A stretch of 64,000 nucleotides of DNA from Jiella flava (GTDB lineage: Bacteria; Pseudomonadota; Alphaproteobacteria; Rhizobiales; Rhizobiaceae), in contig NZ_JAFMPP010000004.1 in the NCBI RefSeq assembly GCF_017349315.1, positions 186,001 to 250,000 of the forward strand. Direction: 5' to 3'. Under the pieces are notes generated by a model. The model saw only the letters and a program-made list of their open reading frames with translations, was not told where the DNA came from and did no database searches. This document shows positions 9,552-18,612 of the stretch, in pieces. The translations under genes and the position numbers were made by a program. Numbering within the stretch: position 1 is the first letter of the stretch; every line of letters begins with the position of its first letter.

Positions 9552-10392
9552 GGCCGTATCTCCTGCGGCTATAGGCTTGAATGAGATTGATCGTCAGGAG
9601 CATCGCGAATGAGATGGCCAGCATCAAGGCGGCGACGGCCGTCGCCCCGGCGTAGTTGAACTCTTCCAACCGGATCACGATCAGCAAGGGCGCAATTTCC
9701 GACACATAGGGAATGTTGCCGGCGATAAAGACGACGGACCCATATTCGCCGATCGCCCGAGCGAGCGCGAGGGCGTAGCCGGTGAGGAGGGCCGGCAAAA
9801 GGGCCGGCAGGATCACCCGCGTCACCGTCGCAAAACGCCCGGCGCCGAGCGTTGCCGCGGCCTCCTCGACCTCGCGGTCGAGATCGCGCAGCACCGGCTC
9901 GACCGTGCGCACGACGAAGGGCAGGCTGACGAAGGTCAGCGCCACGACGATGCCGATCGGCGTGTAGGCGACCTTCAGGCCGAGCGGCGCGAAAAACTGC
10001 CCGATCCAGCCGTTCGGCGTGTAGAGCGAGGTCAGTGCGATGCCCGCGACCGCCGTCGGCAAGGCGAAGGGCAGATCGATCACCGCGTCGATCACCCTTC
10101 GGCCGGGAAAGTCGTAGCGCACCAGCACCCAGGCGATCAGCAGGCCGAACACCGCGTTGATGCTGGCCGCGACCAGCGCGGTTAAAAAGGATAGCTGCAG
10201 CGCGGCCAAGGTGCGCGATGCCGTTGCCAGGGCGATGAAATCGCCAAAGCCGAGGCCCGCCGCCTTGAGAATCAGCGCGCCGAGCGGAATCAGCACGATG
10301 ATCGACAGATAAAGCACGGTAAAGCCGAGCGTCGGGGCAAAGCCCGGAATGACGCTCGGCTGCTTCAAGCGGGGAAGGGCGAACCCGACCAT
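9541..10392 (-). CDS. cysT: Sulfate ABC transporter permease CysT
   Basis: 283 residues, typical length, with six membrane helices and the conserved EAA loop near [19 protein letters not shown]. It is the second inner-membrane subunit of the sulfate importer. It lies 12 bases downstream of the binding-protein gene and overlaps cysW. CysT (also called CysU) and CysW are told apart by order and by the shorter N-terminus here. Confidence 0.92.
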   Translation of the reverse strand: MVGFALPRLKQPSVIPGFAPTLGFTVLYLSIIVLIPLGALILKAAGLGFGDFIALATASRTLAALQLSFLTALVAASINAVFGLLIAWVLVRYDFPGRRVIDAVIDLPFALPTAVAGIALTSLYTPNGWIGQFFAPLGLKVAYTPIGIVVALTFVSLPFVVRTVEPVLRDLDREVEEAAATLGAGRFATVTRVILPALLPALLTGYALALARAIGEYGSVVFIAGNIPYVSEIAPLLIVIRLEEFNYAGATAVAALMLAISFAMLLTINLIQAYSRRRYGHGA

Positions 10393-10404
10393 GGATGCTT
10401 GATC

Positions 10405-11415
10405 CTATTGTTGGGGCTTGTAAATCGTGTCGAAGACGCCGCCTTCGCCGAAGAAATGCGGTTGCGCCTTGGCCCAGCCCCCGAAGTCGTCGATGGTGAC
10501 GAGGTCGAGCGTCTTGAAGCGCGTCATGTCTTCAGGGTCGGCATCGTCCGGATGAAACGGCCGGAAGAAGTGCTTAGCGGCAAGCTTCTGGGCGACCGGC
10601 GAATAGAGATAATTCAAATAGGCCTTGGCGACCTCGGCATTGCCGTCCTTGTCGGCGTTGCCGGGCACGAGCGCCACCGGTGGCTCGGCCTTGATCGAAA
10701 TTGAGGGGGTGACGATTTCGAACTCGCCGGGTCCAAGCTTCTGTAGGGCGAGATAGGCCTCGTTTTCCCAGGCGATCAGCACGTCGCCGATGCCGCGATG
10801 GACGAAGGTGTTCGTCGATCCGCGCGCGCCGGTGTCGAGGACGGGGACATGCTGGTAGAGCTTTGTCATGAAAGCCTTCACCTTGCCGTCGTCGCCAGGA
10901 TATTTCCGCTGCGCATAGGCCCAGGCGGCAAGGAAATTCCAGCGGGCGCCGCCGGAGGTTTTCGGATTGGGTGTGATGACCTGAACGTCGCCCTTGGTCA
11001 GATCGTCCCAGTCCTTGATGTGCTTGGGATTGCCCTTGCGCACCAGAAAGACGATCGTCGAGGTGTAAGGGCAGTTGTTGTCGGGCAACTGGCCGCGCCA
11101 GTCCGCCGGGATCTTGCCGGTCTTTTTGGCGATGGCGTCGATATCGGCCTGCAGCGCCAGGGTGACGACATCGGCATTGAGGCCGTCGATCACCGCGCGG
11201 GCCTGGGCTCCCGAGCCACCATGCGACATGCGGATCTCGGTCGCCTGATGGCCATCCTTCGTCCACTGGGCTTCGAACGCCTTGTTGAAGTCGCGATAAA
11301 ATTCTCGGGTCGGGTCGTAGGAGACGTTGAGCATGGCCGCCTCGGCGATGGCGGTGCTCGAAACGAGCAGAGACAAGGCGAGGCCGGCGGCAAGCGGCGC
11401 GAAACGACGGAACAT
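10405..11415 (-). CDS. cysP: Periplasmic sulfate-binding protein
   Basis: 336 residues with a cleavable signal peptide (basic MFRRFAPLAAGLALSLLVSS, then an Ala-rich cleavage region near residue 27). The mature part has family segments such as LNVSYDPTREFYRDFNKAF, SHGGSGAQARAVIDGL and NPKTSGGARWNFLAAW, which form the sulfate pocket. It delivers sulfate to CysTWA. First gene of the operon; a promoter and palindrome lie just upstream. CysP and Sbp cannot be separated firmly by eye. Confidence 0.9.
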   Translation of the reverse strand: MFRRFAPLAAGLALSLLVSSTAIAEAAMLNVSYDPTREFYRDFNKAFEAQWTKDGHQATEIRMSHGGSGAQARAVIDGLNADVVTLALQADIDAIAKKTGKIPADWRGQLPDNNCPYTSTIVFLVRKGNPKHIKDWDDLTKGDVQVITPNPKTSGGARWNFLAAWAYAQRKYPGDDGKVKAFMTKLYQHVPVLDTGARGSTNTFVHRGIGDVLIAWENEAYLALQKLGPGEFEIVTPSISIKAEPPVALVPGNADKDGNAEVAKAYLNYLYSPVAQKLAAKHFFRPFHPDDADPEDMTRFKTLDLVTIDDFGGWAKAQPHFFGEGGVFDTIYKPQQ

Positions 11416-11436
11416 CGAATTATCCCTTAAATCGAC

Positions 11437-11465
11437 AATTATAGTAGATAATTGATCTCGACCAA
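11437..11465 (-). promoter_or_regulatory. Promoter and candidate Rrf2 operator of the sulfate operon
   Basis: Minus-strand TTGGTC (11465-11460) and a perfect TATAAT (11443-11438) are 16 bases apart and sit about 25 bases before the cysP start. The -10 element is embedded in a 17-bp palindrome, AATTAT-N5-ATAATT at 11437-11453. A palindrome over the -10 box, with an Rrf2-family regulator gene immediately upstream, suggests repression by that protein, comparable to CymR control of sulfur genes in other bacteria. Regulator assignment is inference. Confidence 0.6.
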
Positions 11466-11551
11466 ATCACTGGGATTTGTCAAGACATCTGCCATGGGAC
11501 TGCGTCGCCGTCACCGCAACGGCGGTGCCTTGCCCGCGATTTTGTCTTCGA

Positions 11552-11654
11552 GCGTCCTGCGTCCCACCGGACGCAGAAAGGTCGCCCTCACCCTTTGAAT
11601 TGACGCATCGTGCTTGGCCGAAAATCGATTCCGATTTTCGGGCCGATGCTGTAG
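11552..11654 (+). repeat. Dispersed palindromic repeat, copy 1 (complete two-part form)
   Basis: Two parts are visible. The left part is a hairpin TGCGTCC/GGACGCA (11558-11575). The right core (11597-11654) starts TTGAATTGACGCATCG and contains a palindrome at 11618-11641 with arms CGAAAATCG and CGATTTTCG, ending GGGCCGATGCTGTAG. Related copies lie near 14545, 17895, 20933, 30435, 37062 and 54418. The core overlaps the 3' end of the rrf2 frame. Confidence 0.85.
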
Positions 11655-12142
11655 GTTATTGTTTTATCAAGAAAAACAGAGACGGATCGGCCGCCTCGCA
11701 GCGCTCGGTCCGCCAACCCAGGCGGGGGATCAGACCGGGCGAGTGCGTCGGCGATCGTGTTGCGATCCAGAACCTCGCGGGCCGATTGCGCCACAGGGAC
11801 GAAGACCTTGCGGATCTCGCATGTTGCTTCTTCAGTGCAATCCTCGCAGCGGCGATAGGCGATGCGGCTGAGGCAGGGGAGGGGCGCGATTGGGCCGTCG
11901 ATCAGCCGCAGCACCTCGCCGAAAGTGATCCCCTCCGCCGGTTTAAGAAGATTGGAGCCGCCGAGTCTGCCGCGCCGGCTGCGCACGGGCCCGGAACGCT
12001 TCATGTGAAGCCGGATCTGTTCGAGAAACTTGCGCGGCATGCGCTGGCCAGCGGCGATCTGCGACCTCACCACGCCGCTTTCGCCAGCCCGCGCCAAAGC
12101 AAGCAGGGCTCTCAAAGCGTATTTGGCTTTCTGACTGATCAT
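11588..12142 (-). CDS. Rrf2/IscR-family transcriptional regulator, probable sulfur regulator
   Basis: 184 residues. The winged-helix domain starts right at MISQKAKYALRALLALARAG. A cysteine cluster, CLSRIAYRRCEDCTEEATC (about residues 90-108), matches the three-cysteine region that binds an Fe-S cluster in IscR, with an extra cysteine. It lies upstream of the sulfate uptake operon on the same strand, so a role in sulfur or cysteine control is likely. The last 20 or so residues (IGPKIGIDFRPSTMRQFKG) are encoded by the dispersed repeat, so the natural C-terminus has been extended or replaced. Confidence 0.85.
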   Translation of the reverse strand: MISQKAKYALRALLALARAGESGVVRSQIAAGQRMPRKFLEQIRLHMKRSGPVRSRRGRLGGSNLLKPAEGITFGEVLRLIDGPIAPLPCLSRIAYRRCEDCTEEATCEIRKVFVPVAQSAREVLDRNTIADALARSDPPPGLADRALRGGRSVSVFLDKTITYSIGPKIGIDFRPSTMRQFKG

Positions 12143-12378
12143 CAGACGAACCGAATAAAGGCTTGTCGGTCAGAATTTGAGAAAGACGGCGCGGCCGCCG
12201 AAAAACCATGGCGGCGCCCAATGCGGGGCCGGTCTCGGCCGTCCAATGCGATGGGGCCGTTGCCTTGGCATCTGCAATGGTCCGCCACGACTTGCCGTTT
12301 CGTGACAAGGTGCGATGTTTGGCGCAACGACCGTGTGGTTCGATCCCGCAAGGCGGATTTTTTGAGGATATGACTGCC

Positions 12379-13542
12379 ATGGCGAAGACCCGGCCGACCA
12401 ATCTTCCCCACCGGGACGATGCTGAAGCGGATGCCGCGCTCGCCCTCGATCGCAGACCGCTGCGCAGGATCGATCTGTTCTTCACCGAGCGCGAGGCGCT
12501 CGACCATGTCGATGATCCAATCTTTGAGGACGTCTCATCGCTCGCTGTCATTGGTCGCTCGATTTTCTGCACCTGTGACGAGACCTCGACGGTCGAGCGT
12601 ATTCTGGTCGACGACAATGGCAAGGCGGCCGGCGAGCACGTCAATTTCGTGCTCGGCCGCAGCTTCAAACTCCCCGACGGCCCGTCCGGCGAGATGGATA
12701 TCGAGGGCCTCGCGATTGCCGATGGCTATTTGTGGATCTGCGGCTCGCATTCGTTGAAGCGCGACGAGCCCGACGACGACGATCTGTCGGATTTCGAGGA
12801 TATCGACTGGGACTCCAATCGCGGCTTTCTCGGCCGCGTGCCGCTGCTCGATCGCGGTAACGGCGTATTCGATCTTGTTGATGCCGTCGAACCTCTCGAC
12901 GACACGCCGGGCCGGCAGGCGGCGATGGTCGAGATGACGGTGTCGAAAAAGACGCCGATCCGCAAGATGCTGAAAAAGGATCCGCTGATCGGCCCCTTCA
13001 TCGACCTGCCCTGCAAGGAAAACGGCTTCGACATCGAAGGGCTTGCGGTCAAGGGCGAGACCGTTCTGCTCGGCCTGCGCGGCCCGGTGGTCGGCGGCTT
13101 CGCGATGATTGTTCGGATGGATATGAAGCTGACCGACAAGGGCTATCTGAAGCCGAAAAAACTCAAAAACGGAAAACGCTACGCCCTCCACGCGATCGAT
13201 CTCAACGGTCAGAGCATTCGTGATATGAATTGGCAGGACGACCGGCTGTTGATCCTTTCCGGCGCAACCACCGATCTCGAAGCGCTGCAATCGGTGTTTG
13301 CCGTTGAGGATTTCGACCTCGATCGGCAGGTCCATCATGCCGACGCGCTGACCCGCATCCTCGATCTGCCGGCGATCCGGGGGTCGGACCATGCAGAAGG
13401 CATCGCGATCTTGCAGGAAAAGGCCGGCGCGCGCCTTCTGGTGGCTTACGACTCGCCCCACGACGACCGGGTTGATCCGGACGAACAGCGCCTGTCCGTC
13501 GACGTCTTTGAACTCGCCGATCCGCCGGCGAAGGCGAGCTAA
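12379..13542 (+). CDS. DUF3616 domain protein of unknown function
   Basis: 387 residues from the ATG at 12379 (MAKTRPTNLP), ten bases after GAGGA; an ATG at 12370 and a longer upstream frame are also open. The sequence has repeated strand-rich blocks such as DIEGLAIADGYLWICGSHS, DIEGLAVKGETVLLGLRGP and DHAEGIAI, which look like blades of a beta-propeller. This pattern matches DUF3616 proteins as I remember them. No signal peptide is seen, so it is probably cytoplasmic. Divergent from rrf2, with a 236-bp gap. Function unknown. Confidence 0.7.
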   Translation: MAKTRPTNLPHRDDAEADAALALDRRPLRRIDLFFTEREALDHVDDPIFEDVSSLAVIGRSIFCTCDETSTVERILVDDNGKAAGEHVNFVLGRSFKLPDGPSGEMDIEGLAIADGYLWICGSHSLKRDEPDDDDLSDFEDIDWDSNRGFLGRVPLLDRGNGVFDLVDAVEPLDDTPGRQAAMVEMTVSKKTPIRKMLKKDPLIGPFIDLPCKENGFDIEGLAVKGETVLLGLRGPVVGGFAMIVRMDMKLTDKGYLKPKKLKNGKRYALHAIDLNGQSIRDMNWQDDRLLILSGATTDLEALQSVFAVEDFDLDRQVHHADALTRILDLPAIRGSDHAEGIAILQEKAGARLLVAYDSPHDDRVDPDEQRLSVDVFELADPPAKAS

Positions 13543-13581
13543 GGGGTCGGCAAGCGAAACGGAGCGATCGGAACTATCGCT

Positions 13582-14523
13582 ATGCCTCAAAGCCTTTCCC
13601 ACGACGATGCTGGCGAGCCGCAGTTCAGCCTTGCTTTCGATCCAGCTTACGGACAAGCTATCACGCTCGCGCTGGGCGTGTTGCGGGTGACGGCGAACAA
13701 TCCCTCGCCGCTGACCTTTCTGGGCACCAACAGCTATGTCGTCGGCGACGAGCGGCGATGTCTCGTCATTGATCCCGGCCCGGCCGATATCGCGCACCGT
13801 GATGCGCTGCTCCGCGCTGTGGCGGGGCGGACGGTCGAGGCGGTGCTTCTGACCCACAGCCATGCCGATCACGCGGCACTGGCGCCGGCATTCAGCGCGG
13901 CGGTTTCGGCGCCGCTTCTCGGCGCGCCGCGGGTGTCTGCTCTGGGCGAGAAGCGGCTCGGCGGCGCGACGCTCGACGCCTCCTCCGCCGATGGCCTGGT
14001 CTTCGCGCATGATTTACGGGATGGCGAACAGCTCAGTCTCGCCGGCGCCGAGATGACGGTGATTGCCACCCCCGGCCATGCCTCCGATCATCTGGCCTTC
14101 GCTCTGGAGGGCACGGGCATCGTCTTTTCAGGCGATCACGTCATGGCGTGGTCGACGCCCGTCGTCGCCCCGCCGGACGGCGTCATGCAGGATTACATGG
14201 CGTCGCTGCGCAAGCTTCTCCAGCGCAGTGACAGCCGCTATCTGCCCGGCCATGGCGGGGTGGTCGAGCGGCCGGTGCCTTTCGTCAGGGCGCTGATCCG
14301 CCACCGCGTGATGCGCGAAGGCGCGATCGTCGAGCGGCTCGAGGCCGGAGACCGTACGATCCCGGCGATCGTTGCGGCGATCTATCCCGATCTCGATCCG
14401 CGGCTGGTGCCTGCCGCCGGGCTGTCGGTGCTCGCCCATCTGATCGATCTGCAAAGTCAGGGCCGGGTCAGGACGCACAGCAACGGGATGGGCGACACGC
14501 TCTATCTCCTGGTCGTCGTCTGA
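13582..14523 (+). CDS. Metallo-beta-lactamase-fold hydrolase (LACTB2/glyoxalase II-like)
   Basis: 313 residues. The metal motif HSHADH lies near residue 93, followed by GHASDH, the metal Asp in FSGDHVMAW, and a final metal His in YLPGHGG. A winged-helix-like C-terminal region follows, as in LACTB2-type members. Likely hydrolyses a thioester or phosphodiester; the natural substrate is unknown. It starts 39 bases after the DUF3616 gene and may be cotranscribed with it. Confidence 0.85.
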   Translation: MPQSLSHDDAGEPQFSLAFDPAYGQAITLALGVLRVTANNPSPLTFLGTNSYVVGDERRCLVIDPGPADIAHRDALLRAVAGRTVEAVLLTHSHADHAALAPAFSAAVSAPLLGAPRVSALGEKRLGGATLDASSADGLVFAHDLRDGEQLSLAGAEMTVIATPGHASDHLAFALEGTGIVFSGDHVMAWSTPVVAPPDGVMQDYMASLRKLLQRSDSRYLPGHGGVVERPVPFVRALIRHRVMREGAIVERLEAGDRTIPAIVAAIYPDLDPRLVPAAGLSVLAHLIDLQSQGRVRTHSNGMGDTLYLLVVV

Positions 14524-14544
14524 CAGGCTGAAGCCCCCTGCGTT

Positions 14545-14635
14545 TGTCAGGACGTCCAAAGGACGTGCTCTCCGATTGATCCTCCGCATCATTGCTTGTC
14601 GAAAATCGATTCTGATTTTCGGGCCGATACTGTCG
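14545..14635 (+). repeat. Dispersed palindromic repeat, copy 2
   Basis: Lies between convergent genes. The left hairpin is ACGTCC/GGACGT near 14552-14566. The core has CGCATCATTGCTTG then arms CGAAAATCG/CGATTTTCG with one T in place of C (14600-14621), followed by GGGCCGATACTGT. It is diverged from copy 1, which suggests an old insertion or ongoing drift. Confidence 0.8.
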
Positions 14636-14637
14636 CT

Positions 14638-15558
14638 CTACGATGCGATCGACACCTGACCGGCGAGCGCCGTGTCGAGTGCGTCGAAGAAGCTTTCCAG
14701 AAAGCGCCGGTTCTGGCCGAAATCGATCGTCATCTTTTGCGAGGTGGAGCGCGCGTCGACATAGGTTTCGTTGCCGTCCTGGACGATGCGGATCTCGACT
14801 GTGCTCGGCATGGCCAGCACAATGTCCCGGGCGGTCGCGGCGATCCGGTATTGATCACTGTCCTGGGTGCCGGCGAGGTCAGCCTCGGAGAGCTTTTCGG
14901 CTTCGGCGCGCGCAGTCGGGATTGGCGCAAGGACGGTGCCGCTGACGCCGAGATTCTCCGAATCCGTGGCGGCCGTCTGATCGTCCGGATCACCGACGGT
15001 GACCGCATCGACCGGCCAACCCTTGTCCGCCAGAACCTGCCGAACGGCCTTGTAGATCTCGGGCGCGGCGGCGCCGTAGCGCCGGCCGGTGACGACGCTT
15101 GGTGGATCTTCGGCGCTGATCGCGCGCTGCCATCCCGGCATTTGCCGCGCATCGGCGCTGATCATCTCGGCCACCATATCCGGCTCCAGGCCCTCGGTGT
15201 AAGCGAGGTTGGCGCGCGGATTGTCGAGGGCGAGATCGGCGGCGAAGCCGAAGGGGACGAGCGCGACAAGCGCAAAGGCAAAGGCGCCGATTGCCTTTGC
15301 GCCGCCCTGGAGGCCGGCAAACCACACCCGCGTCACGCCGTAGATCGCGATGCTGAGGGCGATGAATGCGAGGGCGGCGGACAGAAGCAGCAGGCCCGCC
15401 AGCGCTCTGAATTCGATGCCCCCCATTCGGAAGGTGGCGAAGGCGACGGCAACGAGGACGATCGCGAACAGACCGAGCCAGCGGGCAAACCCGGCCAGCC
15501 GCAGCCGCTTTTTCTCATAATGTCCGCAGACCGGCAGATTGCCGAATGCCACCGTCAT
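14638..15558 (-). CDS. DUF1499-containing membrane protein
   Basis: 306 residues from the ATG at 15558 (MTVAFGNLPVCGHYEKKRL). About three hydrophobic helices occupy residues 25-115, followed by a soluble domain with the DUF1499 layout (RYGAAAPEIYKAVRQVLADKGW and IRIVQDGNETYVDARSTSQK). The start is uncertain: an in-frame ATG at 15633 would add 25 residues and neither has a strong ribosome site. It follows the acyl-CoA synthetase gene on the same strand. No known enzymatic role; the stop codon is three bases from repeat copy 2. Confidence 0.7.
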   Translation of the reverse strand: MTVAFGNLPVCGHYEKKRLRLAGFARWLGLFAIVLVAVAFATFRMGGIEFRALAGLLLLSAALAFIALSIAIYGVTRVWFAGLQGGAKAIGAFAFALVALVPFGFAADLALDNPRANLAYTEGLEPDMVAEMISADARQMPGWQRAISAEDPPSVVTGRRYGAAAPEIYKAVRQVLADKGWPVDAVTVGDPDDQTAATDSENLGVSGTVLAPIPTARAEAEKLSEADLAGTQDSDQYRIAATARDIVLAMPSTVEIRIVQDGNETYVDARSTSQKMTIDFGQNRRFLESFFDALDTALAGQVSIAS

Positions 15559-15652
15559 CCAAACAGCCCGAACGCAATTGTTTTCGCGATCATATCCGAA
15601 CTTGTCGCCAGCGCGAAGGTATCGCCCGGCCATCAATGTCCGATCGGTGCGA

Positions 15653-17281
15653 TCAGACCGTCGGCAGCACGTAGTCGGCGAAGTTTTTGCGCAAGGCGGT
15701 CTTCTGGATCTTGCCGGTCGCTGTGTGGGGAATTTCGTCGACGAAGACGACGTCGTCCGGCATCCACCATTTGGCGATCTTGCCGTCGAGATAGCCGAGC
15801 AGGTCGTCCTTGGTGAGCGAGCCGCCCGCCTTCGGCACGCAGACGAGCAGCGGCCTCTCGTCCCATTTGGGATGGCGCAGGCCAATCACCGCCGCCTCGG
15901 CGACGCCCGGATGGCCAACGGCGAGATTTTCGATCTTGATGGTCGAGATCCACTCGCCACCCGACTTGATGACGTCCTTGGCCCGGTCGGTGATCTGCAT
16001 GTAACCATGGGGATCGATGTGGGCGACGTCGCCGGTATCGAACCAGCCGTCGTCGTCGAACATCTCGGCGCCCTGGTTCTTGTAATAGGCCTTGGCGACC
16101 GCCGGCCCGCGGACCTTGAGCCGACCGAAGGATTGGCCGTCGCGGGGCAGGGAGACATTGGCGTCGTCGGTGACCTTCATCTCGACGCCGAAGGGAGCAA
16201 AGCCCTGCTTCTCTTCGAGCGCCAGGAGCGCTTCGCCCTCAAGGTCGGCATATTCCGGTTTGATCGAGCATAGCGTTCCGAGCGGGCTCATCTCGGTCAT
16301 ACCCCAGGCATGGATGACCTTTACGCCGTAGCGATTTTGAAACGCTTCGGTGACCCGGCGAGGGCAGGCCGAACCGCCGATGATGACGCGCTTCAAGTCG
16401 GGCAACTCGCCGCCCGATGTTTCCAGATGCTGCAACAGCATCAGCCAGACAGTCGGCACGGCGGCGCTTAAGGTCACGCGCTCCGTCGTCAGGATGTCGT
16501 AGATCGAGGCACCGTCCATCTTGGCGCCGGGCATCACCATCGCCGCGCCGGACATCGGACTGGTCAGGGCGATTCCCCAGCCGTTGGCGTGGAAAAGGGG
16601 CACGATCGGCAGCATCCGGTCGGCGGACGACAGGCCCATGGCGTCCGGCGCCTGGGCGATCATCGAATGCAAGACGTTGGAGCGGTGGGAATAGACGACG
16701 CCCTTGGGATGGCCAGTGGTGCCGGACGTGTAGCACATGCCGGCGGCGACGTTTTCATCCGCCACTCGCCAGCTGAAATCGCCGTCGGCGCCTTTCAGCC
16801 ACTCCTCATAGGCAACGGCATTTGGCAGCGTCGTCTCGGGCATATGGGCTGCGTCGGTGAGAACGATCACCTTTTCAAGACTGGCGATCTGCGGCGCGAG
16901 CGCTTCGACCAGCGGCACGAAGGTGAGGTCGACGAACAACAGCTTGTCTTCGGCGTCGTTCATGATCCAGGCGATCTGCTCGGGAAACAGTCGCGGATTG
17001 AGGGTGTGATAGATCGCGCCGATCCCGGTGATGCCGTACCAGCATTCCAGATGCCGCCAAGTGTTCCAGGCCATGGTGGCGATCCGGTCACCGAGCCCGA
17101 AGCCTTCGCGCTCCAACAGCTGGGCGATTTTCAGAGCCCGCTCGCGCACCTCGCGATAGTTGGTGCGATGCATTGGCCCTTCGACCGAGCGGCTGACCAC
17201 CTCGCGCAAGGGATACTCATGGGCTGCGTGGTCAATTACCTTCGAACACAGAAGCGGCCAGTGCTGCATCAACCCTTGCAT
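15653..17281 (-). CDS. Long-chain/medium-chain fatty acid-CoA ligase (AMP-forming)
   Basis: 542 residues. The AMP-binding motif [18 protein letters not shown] lies near residue 180, the adenine motif [12 protein letters not shown] near 330, and the hinge with the catalytic lysine region [18 protein letters not shown] and [12 protein letters not shown] near the C-terminus. It activates a fatty acid to acyl-CoA through an acyl-AMP. The start is clear: RBS GGGAGGAG lies six bases before the ATG at 17281. Chain length preference cannot be read from sequence. Confidence 0.9.
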   Translation of the reverse strand: MQGLMQHWPLLCSKVIDHAAHEYPLREVVSRSVEGPMHRTNYREVRERALKIAQLLEREGFGLGDRIATMAWNTWRHLECWYGITGIGAIYHTLNPRLFPEQIAWIMNDAEDKLLFVDLTFVPLVEALAPQIASLEKVIVLTDAAHMPETTLPNAVAYEEWLKGADGDFSWRVADENVAAGMCYTSGTTGHPKGVVYSHRSNVLHSMIAQAPDAMGLSSADRMLPIVPLFHANGWGIALTSPMSGAAMVMPGAKMDGASIYDILTTERVTLSAAVPTVWLMLLQHLETSGGELPDLKRVIIGGSACPRRVTEAFQNRYGVKVIHAWGMTEMSPLGTLCSIKPEYADLEGEALLALEEKQGFAPFGVEMKVTDDANVSLPRDGQSFGRLKVRGPAVAKAYYKNQGAEMFDDDGWFDTGDVAHIDPHGYMQITDRAKDVIKSGGEWISTIKIENLAVGHPGVAEAAVIGLRHPKWDERPLLVCVPKAGGSLTKDDLLGYLDGKIAKWWMPDDVVFVDEIPHTATGKIQKTALRKNFADYVLPTV

Positions 17282-17446
17282 GTCGTCTCCTCCCGATCGA
17301 CGGCGGCGCTTCGTGTGCCGCACTGCTTGAAGTTGCGGTACAGTCTGACGAAACCTGTCAGCTTGTCCAGCCGCAGGCCTTGGCCAAAGTTTGGACATGT
17401 CCCAGCGGCAGAAAGCGAACAAGGGATCAGAAACGGGAGTTTCACC

Positions 17447-17857
17447 ATGCCGATTCAAGCGGCGCAGAACGGCGACATCTTTGAGGCCGGCGAAGGCGTG
17501 CAGATGGTCGAGATCGAACTGGCGCTCGGCGCCTGCGACCTTGGCGAAGCCAGTTTTGAGGAATGCGTGCGCGGCGCGGCCGAGATGGTCGGCGGCGAAT
17601 TGTTGTTCGCCATGCCCGCCGACAGCTCCTTCGAAGACGCCAGCGAAATTGCCGCGATTCATCTTGGCGAGGCCGATGCCGGCCGCGCCCGGATTCATTT
17701 CGTCGTGCTCAATGCCGAGGGGGATGCCCTGCGGGTCGCCGATCGCGACGCGGTCGGCGATCGCTTCTACGGCTTTGCCCGTGCCTTCGTCGGTCTCCTC
17801 TCGCGCATTCGCGACGATCTGCCCTTCGGCCAGATGGAGCCGGAAGGGACGGCGTAA
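17447..17857 (+). CDS. Small acidic protein of unknown function
   Basis: 136 residues starting MPIQAAQNGDIFEAGEGV, with RBS GGGAG seven bases before the ATG. The protein is strongly acidic and has a regular alternation of strands and helices; codon third positions are GC-rich like neighbouring genes, which supports real coding. No cysteine-rich motif, membrane helix or signal peptide apart from one Cys near residue 30. Divergent from the acyl-CoA ligase gene with a 165-bp shared upstream region. I do not recognise the family. Confidence 0.6.
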   Translation: MPIQAAQNGDIFEAGEGVQMVEIELALGACDLGEASFEECVRGAAEMVGGELLFAMPADSSFEDASEIAAIHLGEADAGRARIHFVVLNAEGDALRVADRDAVGDRFYGFARAFVGLLSRIRDDLPFGQMEPEGTA

Positions 17858-17894
17858 GCCGATCGCGATGGGGGCGAAGACAACGAACCTAACT

Positions 17895-17951
17895 CGTTGA
17901 ATTGACGCATCGGCCCGAAAATCGATTCCGATTTTCGGGCCGATGCTTTCG
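17895..17951 (+). repeat. Dispersed palindromic repeat, copy 3 (core only)
   Basis: Between two convergent genes. GTTGAATTGACGCATCGG is followed by an extended palindrome, CGGCCCGAAAATCG paired with CGATTTTCGGGCCG (17921-17944). The left hairpin of the complete form is missing. The stem is longer than in the other copies because bases have been made symmetrical on both sides. Confidence 0.85.
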
Positions 17952-17973
17952 CAGCATCGCTGCCAAGCTGTGT

Positions 17974-18612
17974 TTACCAGCGCAGCAGGCGGCCGCCGGC
18001 AAAAGCGCCGGCGCCGGCGAGGATCAGCGACGCCAGCGGATACCAGAGCGCCACGAAGAGCGGCGAGTCGTCCGGGCAATGGGCGGCGTAAAACAGGGCG
18101 GCGATGCCGGCGGCAGCCGCACCGGCCACGGCGCCGGCGACCGCAGGATGGGTCGGCGCCTGGCGCGACAGGACGAACAGGAAGAGGGCGAGCACCGGCG
18201 CGCCGATCGACGGAATCGCGATCAGACAGTTGCCGGCGTTCTGGCCGATTGCCCGGCTCGCCCACAGCCCTTCTGGCACCACCAGCAATTCGACGCCGAT
18301 GGCTGCGAGCAGCACGCATGCCGGCAGGAGGATCAGCCGCAGGCGTTGCCGCCACGGCCGAGCCGGCCGGGCAAGCGCCGCCATCACCGCGAGCATGGTC
18401 AACGCAAACAGGCCGGCTTCAATGAACTTCATGTCAAAGCGCAGGGTCGAGAGTGAAGCGACGAAATCGGGACGCGGACCGAGCAGCACCATGAACACCG
18501 CCGCCGCGAGCACCGGCGCGATCAGTGCGGCGCTCCACAGCGGGAGCACAAAACCGCCGTCGTCTTCGTCGGCCCGTCCTGCCAGATCCAAGATCAAGTC
18601 ATCGGTCTGCAT
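17974..18612 (-). CDS. NrsF-like (DUF1109) membrane anti-sigma factor
   Basis: 212 residues with six predicted membrane helices and a short cytoplasmic N-terminus (MQTDDLILDLAGRADEDD), the layout of NrsF/DUF1109 proteins that hold ECF sigma factors at the membrane. The start ATG at 18612 shares one base with the sigma gene stop (TGATG), so the two are translated together. Its partner is the sigma factor immediately upstream. The signal that releases the sigma factor is unknown in this case. Confidence 0.8.
   Translation of the reverse strand: MQTDDLILDLAGRADEDDGGFVLPLWSAALIAPVLAAAVFMVLLGPRPDFVASLSTLRFDMKFIEAGLFALTMLAVMAALARPARPWRQRLRLILLPACVLLAAIGVELLVVPEGLWASRAIGQNAGNCLIAIPSIGAPVLALFLFVLSRQAPTHPAVAGAVAGAAAAGIAALFYAAHCPDDSPLFVALWYPLASLILAGAGAFAGGRLLRW

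Noticed and set aside
16589-17446. Upstream open extension of the small gene at 17447
   Set aside because: The extension runs antisense to the acyl-CoA ligase; the ribosome site GGGAG fixes the start at 17447.
17282-18355. Upstream open extension of the acyl-CoA ligase frame
   Set aside because: It is antisense to the gene at 17447 and crosses the repeat; the ATG at 17281 has an excellent ribosome site and matches the family start.
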